DNA of 5,772 nt from Nitrososphaeraceae archaeon (GTDB taxonomy: Archaea > Thermoproteota > Nitrososphaeria > Nitrososphaerales > Nitrososphaeraceae): NCBI GenBank assembly GCA_030038695.1, contig JASHSN010000635.1:1-5772 (forward strand), given 5' to 3'. The first letter of the stretch is position 1. Each line of letters starts with the position of its first letter. A program made the position numbers and the translations under genes. The notes under the pieces were generated by a model. That model did no database searches and was not told the origin of the DNA. It worked only from the letters and a program-made list of their open reading frames with translations. Positions 1 to 5,712 of this stretch are shown piece by piece.

Positions 1-347
1 TCCATATTCCCTTGTCCGATAACTTTATCTAACAAATCATGTGTGATCTCTTCTATTCGTGTTTCTAGCCGTGAAGTAAGTGTAGAAGTTAAAAGAGAGA
101 CTACAGAGTTTCTTACTATAGGATCCAGATGATTTGCCTCCGTGAGATTATCTTTCGAAAGAATTGATTTTGCATCATGATATCCAAATATGCCGCAAAT
201 GTTATTCTTATCATCGAAAGCTATGGGATTATAGCGTCGCATAGTGGAATAGAAGGGATACGGATTATGCAGCTGGTCTTTTGAGGGAAATATTTTCAAT
301 AATTCTAAAAAATTCAAAATTACTGTATTTAAAGCTTCGTATCTCAT
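1..347 (-). CDS. Cytochrome P450-like protein, N-terminal 115 codons (cut by window edge)
   Basis: The frame is open from an ATG at 347-345 to the left edge. What I see: after about 25 residues comes NPYPFYSTMRRYNPIAFDD, matching the P450 start in which NP-P-FY-x-x-R precedes a short beta strand. Then GIFGYHDAKSILSKD corresponds to the beta1-helix B segment. Then RNSVVSLLTSTLTSRLETRI and EEITHDLLDKVIGQGNM match helix C-D of bacterial and archaeal P450s (R-x-x-V...FTP...LEPRI-x-EI...LLD). Family knowledge: soluble haem monooxygenases needing external electron donors. The haem-Cys loop and I-helix Thr would lie outside the window, so catalytic competence cannot be judged. Odd point: the stretch between KD and the helix-C arginine is short, and the usual DPPxH is only DP here, so the B-C loop is reduced or the gene is damaged. 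No clear ribosome binding site or box A precedes the start. Substrate unknown. Confidence 0.68.
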   Translation of the reverse strand, partial: MRYEALNTVILNFLELLKIFPSKDQLHNPYPFYSTMRRYNPIAFDDKNNICGIFGYHDAKSILSKDNLTEANHLDPIVRNSVVSLLTSTLTSRLETRIEEITHDLLDKVIGQGNM

Positions 348-484
348 AATTCAATTTGATAACGATCTGTCATCCTACGATGAGTAATTCTTGCCCGTCC
401 TTCGTTTTGTGAGTTAACATCATTTATGGATATCTCCCATCTCTGTCTAATGACCCCTTAACATCAATGATGTAAGGTGGTATT
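348..484. other. Intergenic region upstream of the P450-like gene
   Basis: No coding signal on either strand. It contains the inverted repeat at 456-477 and two copies of TTAACATCA at 414-422 and 458-466. I see no convincing box A for the P450-like gene. Confidence 0.5.
456..477. repeat. Inverted repeat (stem of about 10 bp, one bulge)
   Basis: The left arm CCTTAACATCA (456-466) and right arm TGATGTAAGG (468-477) are complementary except for one extra A in the left arm, with a single unpaired base at the centre. It starts 8 bases beyond the TAG at 485-487 of the small broken minus-strand ORF and lies about 110 bases upstream of the P450-like start. It could be a hairpin at the end of that ORF or a dyad operator. 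No T-run follows on the minus strand, so an intrinsic terminator is not supported. Confidence 0.5.
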
Positions 485-639
485 CTAATTATCCTTCAAC
501 TCTTCTTGGTCGGTTTCTGCCTTCTCTTTTGCCTTGAGACGCAGCTCTCTAACTCTTACTTCTTACTTCCCCCAGCAGTCATGTTCATCGTCTTACTCAT
601 GTTACTTCCCCCAGCAGTCATGTTCATCGTCTTACTCAT
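485..639 (-). pseudogene. Small broken ORF carrying a duplicated 13-residue segment
   Basis: From ATG 639-637 the minus strand reads a 27-residue peptide, MSKTMNMTAGGSN then MSKTMNMTAGGSKK, and stops at TAA 558-556. Shifting frame at that point gives a highly charged tail, VRVRELRLKAKEKAETDQ and EELKDN, ending at TAG 487-485, which looks like a natural protein C-terminus. Inference: one small basic, charged protein of about 50 residues whose gene suffered an in-frame 39-bp duplication and a frameshift. The alternative is that only the 27-residue peptide, or neither, is expressed. A TATA-like stretch (TATTATTATAA on the minus strand, 697-687) lies about 50 bases upstream. I do not recognise the family. 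Confidence 0.35.
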
Positions 640-640
640 G
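563..640. repeat. Perfect 39-bp tandem duplication (two copies)
   Basis: Unit 563-601 is repeated without a mismatch at 602-640, starting TTACTTCCCCCAGCAGTC. The period is 39 (13 codons), so the frame is kept in the minus-strand small ORF. Absence of any difference suggests a recent event, or an assembly artefact. Confidence 0.95.
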
Positions 641-806
641 TTCTGATTTACACAACGTGTCCTACTAGCTGTCCATGCTTTCTCCGTTATAATAATACAA
701 TGACTTTAAGGAGTCTTCTGAAGGGATAATGTCTAGCCGACCAGATCTGAAGAATCAACTAGCCAACCGGCGTGATATCTAGAATTAACTGCGGATAGTT
801 ACTATA
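640..806. other. Intergenic region downstream of the membrane-protein gene
   Basis: No gene seen. It contains a TATA-like element at 687-697 (read on the minus strand) and an imperfect direct repeat, CTAGCCGACC (733-742) and CTAGCCAACC (759-768), period 26. No T-run or strong hairpin marks the end of the minus-strand membrane-protein transcript. Confidence 0.45.
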
Positions 807-1355
807 TCACGATTTTTGTCTCAAATTGACAAAAAATCCGATAGATCCAAGTATTACCCCCAAAGATGTAGCAAATATTCCTACAGGAACCCAAATAGTG
901 ACTCCTAATGGAAGGAAGATTGTTTGGTGTATTTGGTGAACAGCAATTCCTTTACCTCCAAAATCAGATGACATTTGAGAGACCCCGCCTATATATCCCG
1001 CTATCATCATAGGCCAAGTCGCAACTACTATCCCGGCATTCATCAGTATGAAGTTTAGTGCTGCTAAGACTTTTGTCACTCTGTGGTATGCTATAGACAA
1101 AGTGTGCTCAAAATACCTGTAAATCATTGCCATGATGCCAATAGCTATAACTCCTATTAGATATGTGATGTAACCAAAATTGAACCAACCTCCGGCAAAA
1201 GGGCTGTCTGAAGCGTTGTATGGTATTAGGAAAATAAGCAAACTAAGAGGTCCAAACCGTGCAAAAAGAAAAAATAGTGTCAGGAATGACGCTAACATCA
1301 TTTGAATTATTGTAGCCTTTATAAACCTAGAGGTCCAATTATTCGTGTCTTTCAC
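807..1355 (-). CDS. Four-helix integral membrane protein, haem-copper-oxidase-subunit-I-like fragment family
   Basis: This 182-residue protein has about four membrane helices, at roughly 11-33, 58-80, 96-122 and 147-176, a short charged N-terminus and a basic C-terminus (RQKS). The segment AGGWFNFGYITYLIGV (54-69) and the third helix LNFILMNAGIVVATWPMMIAGYIGG (100-124, shown by its key LMN...P-MM-AGY pattern) resemble helices of haem-copper oxidase subunit I, but the length is about a third of that subunit and no full set of haem or copper histidines is present. The only histidines are H84, H91, H140 and H143. I recall similar short proteins in Nitrososphaeria; their function is not known to me. 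Start: GTG at 1355-1353, chosen because a later ATG pair (residues 19-20) would cut the first helix and because the box A at 1387-1394 fits this start. The short leader lacks a Shine-Dalgarno site. It appears to be a single-gene transcript. Confidence 0.72.
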   Translation of the reverse strand: MKDTNNWTSRFIKATIIQMMLASFLTLFFLFARFGPLSLLIFLIPYNASDSPFAGGWFNFGYITYLIGVIAIGIMAMIYRYFEHTLSIAYHRVTKVLAALNFILMNAGIVVATWPMMIAGYIGGVSQMSSDFGGKGIAVHQIHQTIFLPLGVTIWVPVGIFATSLGVILGSIGFFVNLRQKS

Positions 1356-1386
1356 TCTCTTGCTATAAGATACATTCGTATTATTT

Positions 1387-1394
1387 CATATAAA
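1387..1394 (-). promoter_or_regulatory. Archaeal box A (TATA) for the membrane-protein gene
   Basis: The minus strand reads CTTTATATGAAAT here, with TTTATATG matching the archaeal box A consensus. Its centre is about 35 bases upstream of the GTG start, which places transcription start about 10 bases before the codon and predicts a very short leader. This fits the absence of a Shine-Dalgarno motif. Confidence 0.65.
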
Positions 1395-1738
1395 GATTAA
1401 GTTGCAGTACAAAGAATAAAAGTTATCGAACTGATCTCGCAGCCATGTAGATATCCACGACTTACACAATTATTCGAGCTGATTGTAGTTTCAAGTTGAC
1501 AACTCATGCGCTTATGAACGCGTGAGCCATTCGCTGTATATGAACCCCTATATTTAGTGGACTCGTTCAATAATTCCATTCAGGTAGCGAAAACTGTACC
1601 CTGTGCCTAATCCGAGACCTGCTTCAATCTTACGTGGTTGCAAGGAAGACGAACCAACCACCTGTTTCGGAACACTGATGCATTGTAGATAGACATTACT
1701 TCCTTGTCTATTTAACCCATGTCCTTCAAGAAAAAAAC
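1395..1738. other. Gene-free stretch, possibly decayed coding DNA
   Basis: Two overlapping minus-strand reading frames of about 60 codons (1742-1554 from a GTG, and 1579-1397) occupy this stretch. The first contains SSSLQPRKIEAGLGLGTGYS, which is somewhat protein-like; the second shows no conserved look. Neither has a promoter or ribosome binding site and I recognise neither. A run of seven Ts (1732-1738 when read on the minus strand) immediately follows the stop of the secreted-protein remnant and could have been a slippage point linking it to the first frame. I treat the stretch as non-coding or decayed. Confidence 0.4.
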
Positions 1739-2233
1739 TCACGTGGTACAGTTCGGTAGTACTTCCATATTTGCACCAGGCACGTTAGAACACGGTGTAA
1801 ATGTATTAACGAGTCCTAATACAGGTTGTCCTGCAAAATGATGGTTAGTTGCGTTGTCATCTACATGGATAGTTATGGTCTTTTCTCCATGAATACTGAT
1901 TGAAGTTGGTACATTCTTTCACACTATACGGTGGTTTGTTCCCGCATCCATCAAACCTTTCAAATACACGTTCTTACCTGTGGGTTGTACTTCTATACTA
2001 GAAATTCTACCCTTAAAGTTCTGAAATTCATGTGAGTGTGCAGCAGCTATCCCATTGCTGTTAAACCAACTCATACTAGTATTAAAAGCTGCCACGGTGC
2101 CATTATTTACGATCATATGCCACTTGCCAGCAGCAATCCAGACAGCAGTAGGTGTACGGATAAGCGAATTTATCGTACCTCTTATAATACAGATAATACA
2201 TACTGGGCTGCTGTACCAAGCATTATTAGACAC
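1739..2233 (-). pseudogene. Decayed secreted protein gene (Nitrososphaeria-type beta-rich family)
   Basis: Reading from about 2160 downwards, the protein has TPTAVWIAAGKWHMIVNNGT, then AAFNTSMSWF, then AHSHEFQNF, then PTGKNVYLKGLMDAGTNHRIV, and stops at TGA 1921-1919. The same frame continues without another stop as KNVPTSISIHGEKTITIHVD, DNATNHHFAGQPVLGLV and so on, to TGA 1741-1739. This order (W-x-x-x-G-x-W...V-NG-V...F...H-HE...NF, then P-G...G-x-D-x-GTN, then W-x-V-x-x-x-I, then I-x-x-DD-x-x-T-x-HF-x-GQP-x-G-V) is one I recall from secreted Nitrososphaeria proteins of unknown function. The TGA stands where the family has Trp, so a TGG-to-TGA change is the simplest break. The N-terminal residues (1-25 from the ATG at 2233) do not look like a signal peptide, so the 5' end is also lost or rearranged. 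The family has no name I can give. Confidence 0.68.
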
Positions 2234-2239
2234 ACAAAT

Positions 2240-2513
2240 TGTGGGGAATGGCTGGTGGCAGATGCAGCCATACGACCAGTGACGTTAGTAGGAATTGGAA
2301 TCAGCTTAGGCGTAACAGCTATAATAACAGACATAATAACAGCTGGTATTGCAACATTCCTAGATCCAAGTCATATGGCATGCAGGTATACTTAAAGCGG
2401 TGGGGCATTAACCAACGACGCCCCTAGCTAGATACTTCAGTATTGCAGCCTTTGCAGATCCAACTCACATGACACATGCTGCATTTATACTTCGTCCAGG
2501 AACACCGCGCATG
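2240..2513 (+). pseudogene. Probable decayed coding fragment with an internal repeat, unidentified
   Basis: In one plus frame the DNA reads EWLVADAAIRPVTLVGIG, then a hydrophobic stretch, then AGIATFLDPSHM. After an apparent loss of about five bases the reading moves to a second frame, which is broken by TAA 2409-2411 and resumes as LARYFSIAAFADPTHM, then THAAFILRPGTPRM, ending at TGA 2511-2513. IATFLDPSHM (2348-2377) and IAAFADPTHM (2442-2471) are clearly related at both protein and DNA level, and TATACTT follows both. On the minus strand both copies share a TGA at the same place, which argues that plus was the coding strand. The family is not recognised, and chance cannot be excluded. Confidence 0.35.
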
Positions 2514-2746
2514 TGATGAGAATGGTCGTCTTGATCCGATGTCCAATTACGGACCAACTAAACTAGTTATTTAGACTTCCTCTGGGTTCTATCGCTGCTG
2601 GTGATAAGAATCATAGAGAATGCTGCTTTCAATTAAAGGGTCGGGCGTGCGATGACATTAACGTCTTCACCAACTAATAGCAAGAGATTACGAAATAACC
2701 AATGTTATTTGAAGCTTCTTTGATTGATATCTGCACATTGGGACAT

Positions 2747-2812
2747 GTTCTTGCTTACTCTAGTTCTTCTTATTTTTACTTTTCGTAATCTTTCCTTTCC
2801 TTTTTTATTACC
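2747..2812 (+). other. Pyrimidine-rich tract, possible archaeal T-run terminator
   Basis: The plus strand is almost entirely T and C over about 60 bases, with T-runs of 5 (TATTTTTAC), 4 and 6 (CCTTTTTTATT). Archaeal termination favours such T-tracts without a hairpin, so it could once have ended the decayed plus-strand fragment upstream and now insulates polX. No hairpin precedes it. Confidence 0.35.
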
Positions 2813-2912
2813 AGTGGATTGATGTTATTTAACCTCCAGTAGTACAGTCCCTCATACACACGGTATATGGCAGCATATGTAACCGTCGAAACCAGGATTG
2901 CAAATCAGAAAT

Positions 2913-2920
2913 TTTAGATA
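2913..2920 (+). promoter_or_regulatory. Candidate box A for polX
   Basis: TTTAGATA within AAATTTTAGATATG is a fair match to archaeal box A, centred about 40 bases upstream of the polX ATG. It predicts a transcription start near 2942, leaving a leader of about 14 bases that begins around the GGTGA at 2942-2946. The match is imperfect (G at position 5). Confidence 0.35.
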
Positions 2921-2941
2921 TGTCAACATGACTTTAGCAAT

Positions 2942-2946
2942 GGTGA
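2942..2946 (+). promoter_or_regulatory. Ribosome binding site of polX (GGTGA)
   Basis: GGTGA lies 9 bases before ATG 2956 and matches the archaeal anti-Shine-Dalgarno core (GGAGGTGATC). It supports the chosen start against the next in-frame ATG, which would remove part of the helix-hairpin-helix domain. Confidence 0.55.
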
Positions 2947-2955
2947 AAGACAAAC

Positions 2956-4767
2956 ATGAAGAATGCTAATATTGTGAGCATTTTGCGTCATATTGCGTTT
3001 CTGCTAGAAATGGAGGATGGAGAGGATAATTCTAACATAGTTTTTAAAATTAGATCTTATAAGAGAGCATCCGATGTAATCGCAAATTTATCATCAAACC
3101 TAGAGAAGATATACAAAGAACAAGGATTGAAAGGACTGATGCAGATTCCATCCATCGGAAAGGCAATCGCTTTAAAAATTGAAGAATATCTGACAACAGG
3201 AAAAATCCGATATTTAGATGAGTTAAAATCCAAAACTGATATAGATATAGATGGATTTTATGGTTTAGAAGGCATAGGTCCTAGAACGATTAAGACTATA
3301 TATGACAACCTAGGTATTAGAGATGTATCAGGTTTAGAAAAAGCAGCGTTGGAGGGAAAGCTTAGTAACATTCGTGGCTTTTCTGAAAAAAAGGAAGAAA
3401 TGATTTTGAAGAAAATTCAACTTTTTAAGAAAGGAAGAAGTCGGTATCTCTTAGGTGAAGTTTATCCTCTTATAAAACAAATTGAAACACGTCTCTTGAA
3501 GTTTGATGAAGTAATAAATGCAGTTGCTGCTGGTTCCTTCCGGAGAATGAAGGAGACTGTAGGTGATATTGATTTTGTTGTAGCTTCTAATAACGTTGAA
3601 AAGGTAATTGATTATTTTATATCAATGCCGGAAATAGATGAGGTTCTGGGTAAAGGATCAACCAAGACATTTGTCCGATTAAATAACGGGATGGATGCTG
3701 ACCTCTTGGCCGTCCCTGAAGAAAGTTTTGGCTCAGCATTGCAATATTTTACAGGTAGCAAAGAACATGGTGTTGCTATGCGTAGGGTAGCACTTGCCAA
3801 AGGTTTTCACTTAAATGAGTGGGGAATTTTTGACAATTCTCAGAACAAAATCGCTGGTTCAACAGAAGAAGAAGTGTACCAAATGCTGGATTTAGAATGG
3901 ATTCCCCCTGAAATGAGAGAAAACTTAGGAGAAATTGAGCTTGCAAAAAAGGGAGGCAAGGGACTACCGAAACTGATAGAATACAATGATTTGAAAGGTG
4001 ATTTGCAAGTTCACAGCAACAGCACAGACGGAACTATGTCCATTGAGGACATGGCTCTGGTCGCGAATGAAAAATTTGGACTTAATTACATAGCCATAAC
4101 TGATCACACGAAGAGTCTAAGATTAACAAACGGACTTGATGAAAGCAAACTGTTAGATCAAGCAAATAGGATTGCAGAGATAAATGACAGGATCAAGCAG
4201 GATCAAAGTAATAAACAACGGCATGAATGCAAGCAGGATCAAACATATGCAGTGGCGTCAATAAAACGTAATTTTAGAATCTTGTCTGCAGCGGAAGTAA
4301 ATATAATGAAAGATGGATCGCTTGATATTGCAAATAACGTACTAGATAAACTCGACGTTGTGGGTGCGGCTATACATTCTAACTTCTCGCAACCAGTTGA
4401 AGTTCAAACCGATAGACTAATCAAAGCAGCTCAGAATCCTAGCGTTGATATCATATTTCATCCTACAGGCAGGCGTATAAACAAAAGAGAAGGTTATCCT
4501 GTTAATATTGAGAAACTAATAGAAGTTGCAAAGGATACAAGCACTATTTTGGAGATTGATGCACATTATGATCGTCTTGATCTAAAAGATGAATATGTAA
4601 GAATGGCTATACAAAAAGGTGTTAAACTTGTAATTGATTCCGACGCACATCATCCTGTCCATTTTGCATTTTTGAAAATTGGCATAGGTCAAGCTAGGCG
4701 GGGATGGGCGCAAAAAGTTGATATACTAAATTCGATGCCCGTTGACGAATTCCTGAAGTGTCTTTGA
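2956..4767 (+). CDS. polX: Family X DNA polymerase with C-terminal PHP domain (PolX)
   Basis: This intact 603-residue protein is a gap-filling DNA polymerase of base-excision repair acting on nuclear-free archaeal DNA; characterised family members also have a Mn-dependent 3'-5' exonuclease in the PHP domain. Domains seen: 8-kDa N-terminal domain (about 5-90) with helix-hairpin-helix motif IPSIGKAIA (64-72), second HhH GLEGIGPRTI (about 102-111), third HhH at 137-154; polymerase palm with GSFRRMKETVGDIDF, catalytic D204 and D206 and third Asp D249 (MDADLL); YFTGS at 264-268 followed by KEHG. PHP (about 347-603): GDLQVHS (H353), D358, TDH (D383, H384), AAEV (E447), IHS (H474), FHPTGR (H502) and DSDAH (D563, H565). 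Odd features: Q351 replaces the first His of GDLHMH, as in some other PolX proteins; and there is an insert at about 413-437 in PHP. Length slightly exceeds the usual 570-580. Stop is TGA. No operon partner. Confidence 0.96.
   Translation: MKNANIVSILRHIAFLLEMEDGEDNSNIVFKIRSYKRASDVIANLSSNLEKIYKEQGLKGLMQIPSIGKAIALKIEEYLTTGKIRYLDELKSKTDIDIDGFYGLEGIGPRTIKTIYDNLGIRDVSGLEKAALEGKLSNIRGFSEKKEEMILKKIQLFKKGRSRYLLGEVYPLIKQIETRLLKFDEVINAVAAGSFRRMKETVGDIDFVVASNNVEKVIDYFISMPEIDEVLGKGSTKTFVRLNNGMDADLLAVPEESFGSALQYFTGSKEHGVAMRRVALAKGFHLNEWGIFDNSQNKIAGSTEEEVYQMLDLEWIPPEMRENLGEIELAKKGGKGLPKLIEYNDLKGDLQVHSNSTDGTMSIEDMALVANEKFGLNYIAITDHTKSLRLTNGLDESKLLDQANRIAEINDRIKQDQSNKQRHECKQDQTYAVASIKRNFRILSAAEVNIMKDGSLDIANNVLDKLDVVGAAIHSNFSQPVEVQTDRLIKAAQNPSVDIIFHPTGRRINKREGYPVNIEKLIEVAKDTSTILEIDAHYDRLDLKDEYVRMAIQKGVKLVIDSDAHHPVHFAFLKIGIGQARRGWAQKVDILNSMPVDEFLKCL
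4194..4243 (+). repeat. 14-bp direct repeat inside polX (period 36)
   Basis: CAAGCAGGATCAAA occurs at 4194-4207 and 4230-4243. The 36-base period is 12 codons, so KQDQ appears at residues 414-417 and 426-429. It lies within the hydrophilic insert that bacterial PolX proteins lack between the TDH and AAEV segments, suggesting that the insert grew by slippage or local duplication. Confidence 0.85.
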
Positions 4768-4954
4768 TCGATTACCAAAATGAAGAGTCCTTTACTAGAG
4801 TACAAACTAAGTAGTTAGTTATCTCACCTAATGTATTATCCTCAGCTTATGTCATAGCGAAGATAGGAGGACATTCCTCTAGACCTGCCCGAATAAACAT
4901 TCAGAACAAAGGGCCAGATAGCGGTCAAATAGCGGTCAGACAATCAATTGTATC
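4768..4954. other. Region between polX and the hydrolase remnant
   Basis: No intact gene. In the frame of 4863, IGGHSSRPAR (4863-4892) faintly resembles the stretch after the nucleophile elbow of alpha/beta hydrolases (S-x-GG-x-x-S-PRAA), so the remnant may begin here, but the nucleophile Ser is not visible. ATAGCGGTCA is repeated at 4918-4927 and 4929-4938 (period 11). No T-run terminator follows polX. Confidence 0.35.
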
Positions 4955-5431
4955 ATGTTTGTTAATTTCTCTATTCGAAGAACAGAATATGTACGTGTGG
5001 TATCGGCATTAAAGACGTCTCTTCTTACGAGGGATGGATTTGCCGATGCAAATTCATATTATGCCTGGTTGTTTAAGGGACTCTTGGATGAAGGACAAAA
5101 ATCCGTTGTAATATCTTTTGAATTGAACGTTTGGAATATGGAATGTGAACTACTGGCACTAATGCCCCATTTGAGCTGATACAAGGGTCAAAGATTATAC
5201 TATCAGAGCAGCAGTTGCAAAAGATATTACATGTCCTACATTAATTCTTGATGTAGAAAAGGATGATTCAATTCCCAGACATCCAAAAAAGGTGTTTGAT
5301 GCACACGTTTAAAGAAATACTTCATATTTAGTACGGAAGAAGGTACCGAAGAACATTGTCAAAGTGACGCGTCAGCATTATCCAACCAAGGCATATTTTA
5401 CTAGTTGATATGTTTCAACCAAATTCTTGAA
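4955..5431 (+). pseudogene. Decayed alpha/beta-hydrolase gene (C-terminal half)
   Basis: Three frames must be joined. Frame A (4955 to about 5095) gives ALKTSLLTRDGFADANSYYA and WLFKGLLDEG, the cap-like helices. Frame B (about 5095-5184) gives TKIRCNI, then a TGA at 5119, then LEYGM, a TGA at 5146 where the family has Trp, and TTGTNAPFELIQ. Frame C (5184-5309) gives RVKDYTIRAAVAKDITCPTL, then ILDVEKDDSIPRHPKKVFDA. The last frame (5309-5431) gives KKYFIFSTEEGTEEHCQ and SALSNQGIFY, TAG 5402-5404 where Trp is expected, then LICFNQIL. Family knowledge: this order (YT...KI-CPTL...D-E-D-F-GQ-KK-YDAL...EEG-GEHC...SNQRIFDWL) is typical of alpha/beta hydrolases of the dihydropseudooxynicotine-hydrolase type, with Asp and the EHC His as part of the triad (His at 5354-5356). 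The nucleophile region is absent. The three frameshifts and three stops make function impossible. Confidence 0.75.
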
Positions 5432-5452
5432 GTAGAGATGGATGCTTTTTGC

Positions 5453-5479
5453 AACTATCCTGGATGGATGGGGATAGTT
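5453..5479. repeat. Stem-loop, perfect 8-bp arms
   Basis: AACTATCC (5453-5460) pairs with GGATAGTT (5472-5479) across an 11-base loop. It lies about 20 bases beyond the likely original end of the hydrolase remnant, after a run of five Ts, so it may be a relict of that gene's 3' end. Confidence 0.6.
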
Positions 5480-5670
5480 ATGGGAGATTTTAGGATGAGA
5501 TCTCAGGTTTTCCATTGTAACTAATACCCAATTATCGGGAAGCAACTCCCAGGATCGGATAATGATCTGATTCAAAACTTATGTAGTTATGATTTAATAT
5601 GATTTCAGAAATCTTAACGACACTTTTTTAGTCCACTATTTTAATATGTTGACCTCTATGGACACATATC

Positions 5671-5712
5671 TCTGCACATAAATAGACTTAATACATATGC
5701 ATCTGCACATAA
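5671..5712. repeat. Direct repeat TCTGCACATAA (two copies, period 31)
   Basis: Copies lie at 5671-5681 and 5702-5712, each preceded by ACATAT within a few bases. The 31-base spacing is close to three helical turns, which would suit two protein contacts on one DNA face, but no downstream gene is visible in the window. Confidence 0.6.

Larger units (their letters stand above)
2514..2955. other. Intergenic region before polX
   Basis: No gene is seen on either strand; all frames are stop-rich. It holds the pyrimidine-rich tract at 2747-2812, a single ATCTGCACAT (2729-2738) that recurs near the right end of the window, a candidate box A at 2913-2920, and an upstream ATG at 2928 discussed among the findings. 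Confidence 0.5.

Noticed and set aside
563..640. Tandem repeat as a CRISPR array or integron-like site
   Set aside because: Two directly abutting identical copies without spacers; no cas or integrase gene nearby.
1397..1742. Two overlapping minus-strand ORFs of about 60 codons
   Set aside because: They overlap each other, lack start signals and resemble nothing known to me; kept only as a note on the gene-free stretch.
2036..2282. Plus-strand ORFs of 119 and 75 codons as genes
   Set aside because: Their first parts are antisense to the secreted-protein remnant on the minus strand and look unlike proteins; only the part beyond about 2240 has any merit.
3612..3800. Minus-strand ORF of 62 codons within polX
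   Set aside because: It is antisense to the polymerase palm domain and has no independent signals.
1919..5404. TGA or TAG used as Trp (altered genetic code), since three stops fall at expected Trp positions
   Set aside because: PolX and the membrane protein use TGG for Trp and TGA as their terminators, and the hydrolase relic also has frameshifts, so gene decay explains the stops better.
5496..5505. Palindromes TGAGATCTCA and TACAATTGTA (5754-5763) as operators
   Set aside because: Ten-base palindromes are expected by chance at this length and no gene start lies next to them in the window.
5378..5575. Minus-strand ORF of 65 codons at the right end
   Set aside because: It overlaps the hydrolase C-terminal relic in antisense, has no promoter or ribosome binding site, and shows no recognisable pattern.
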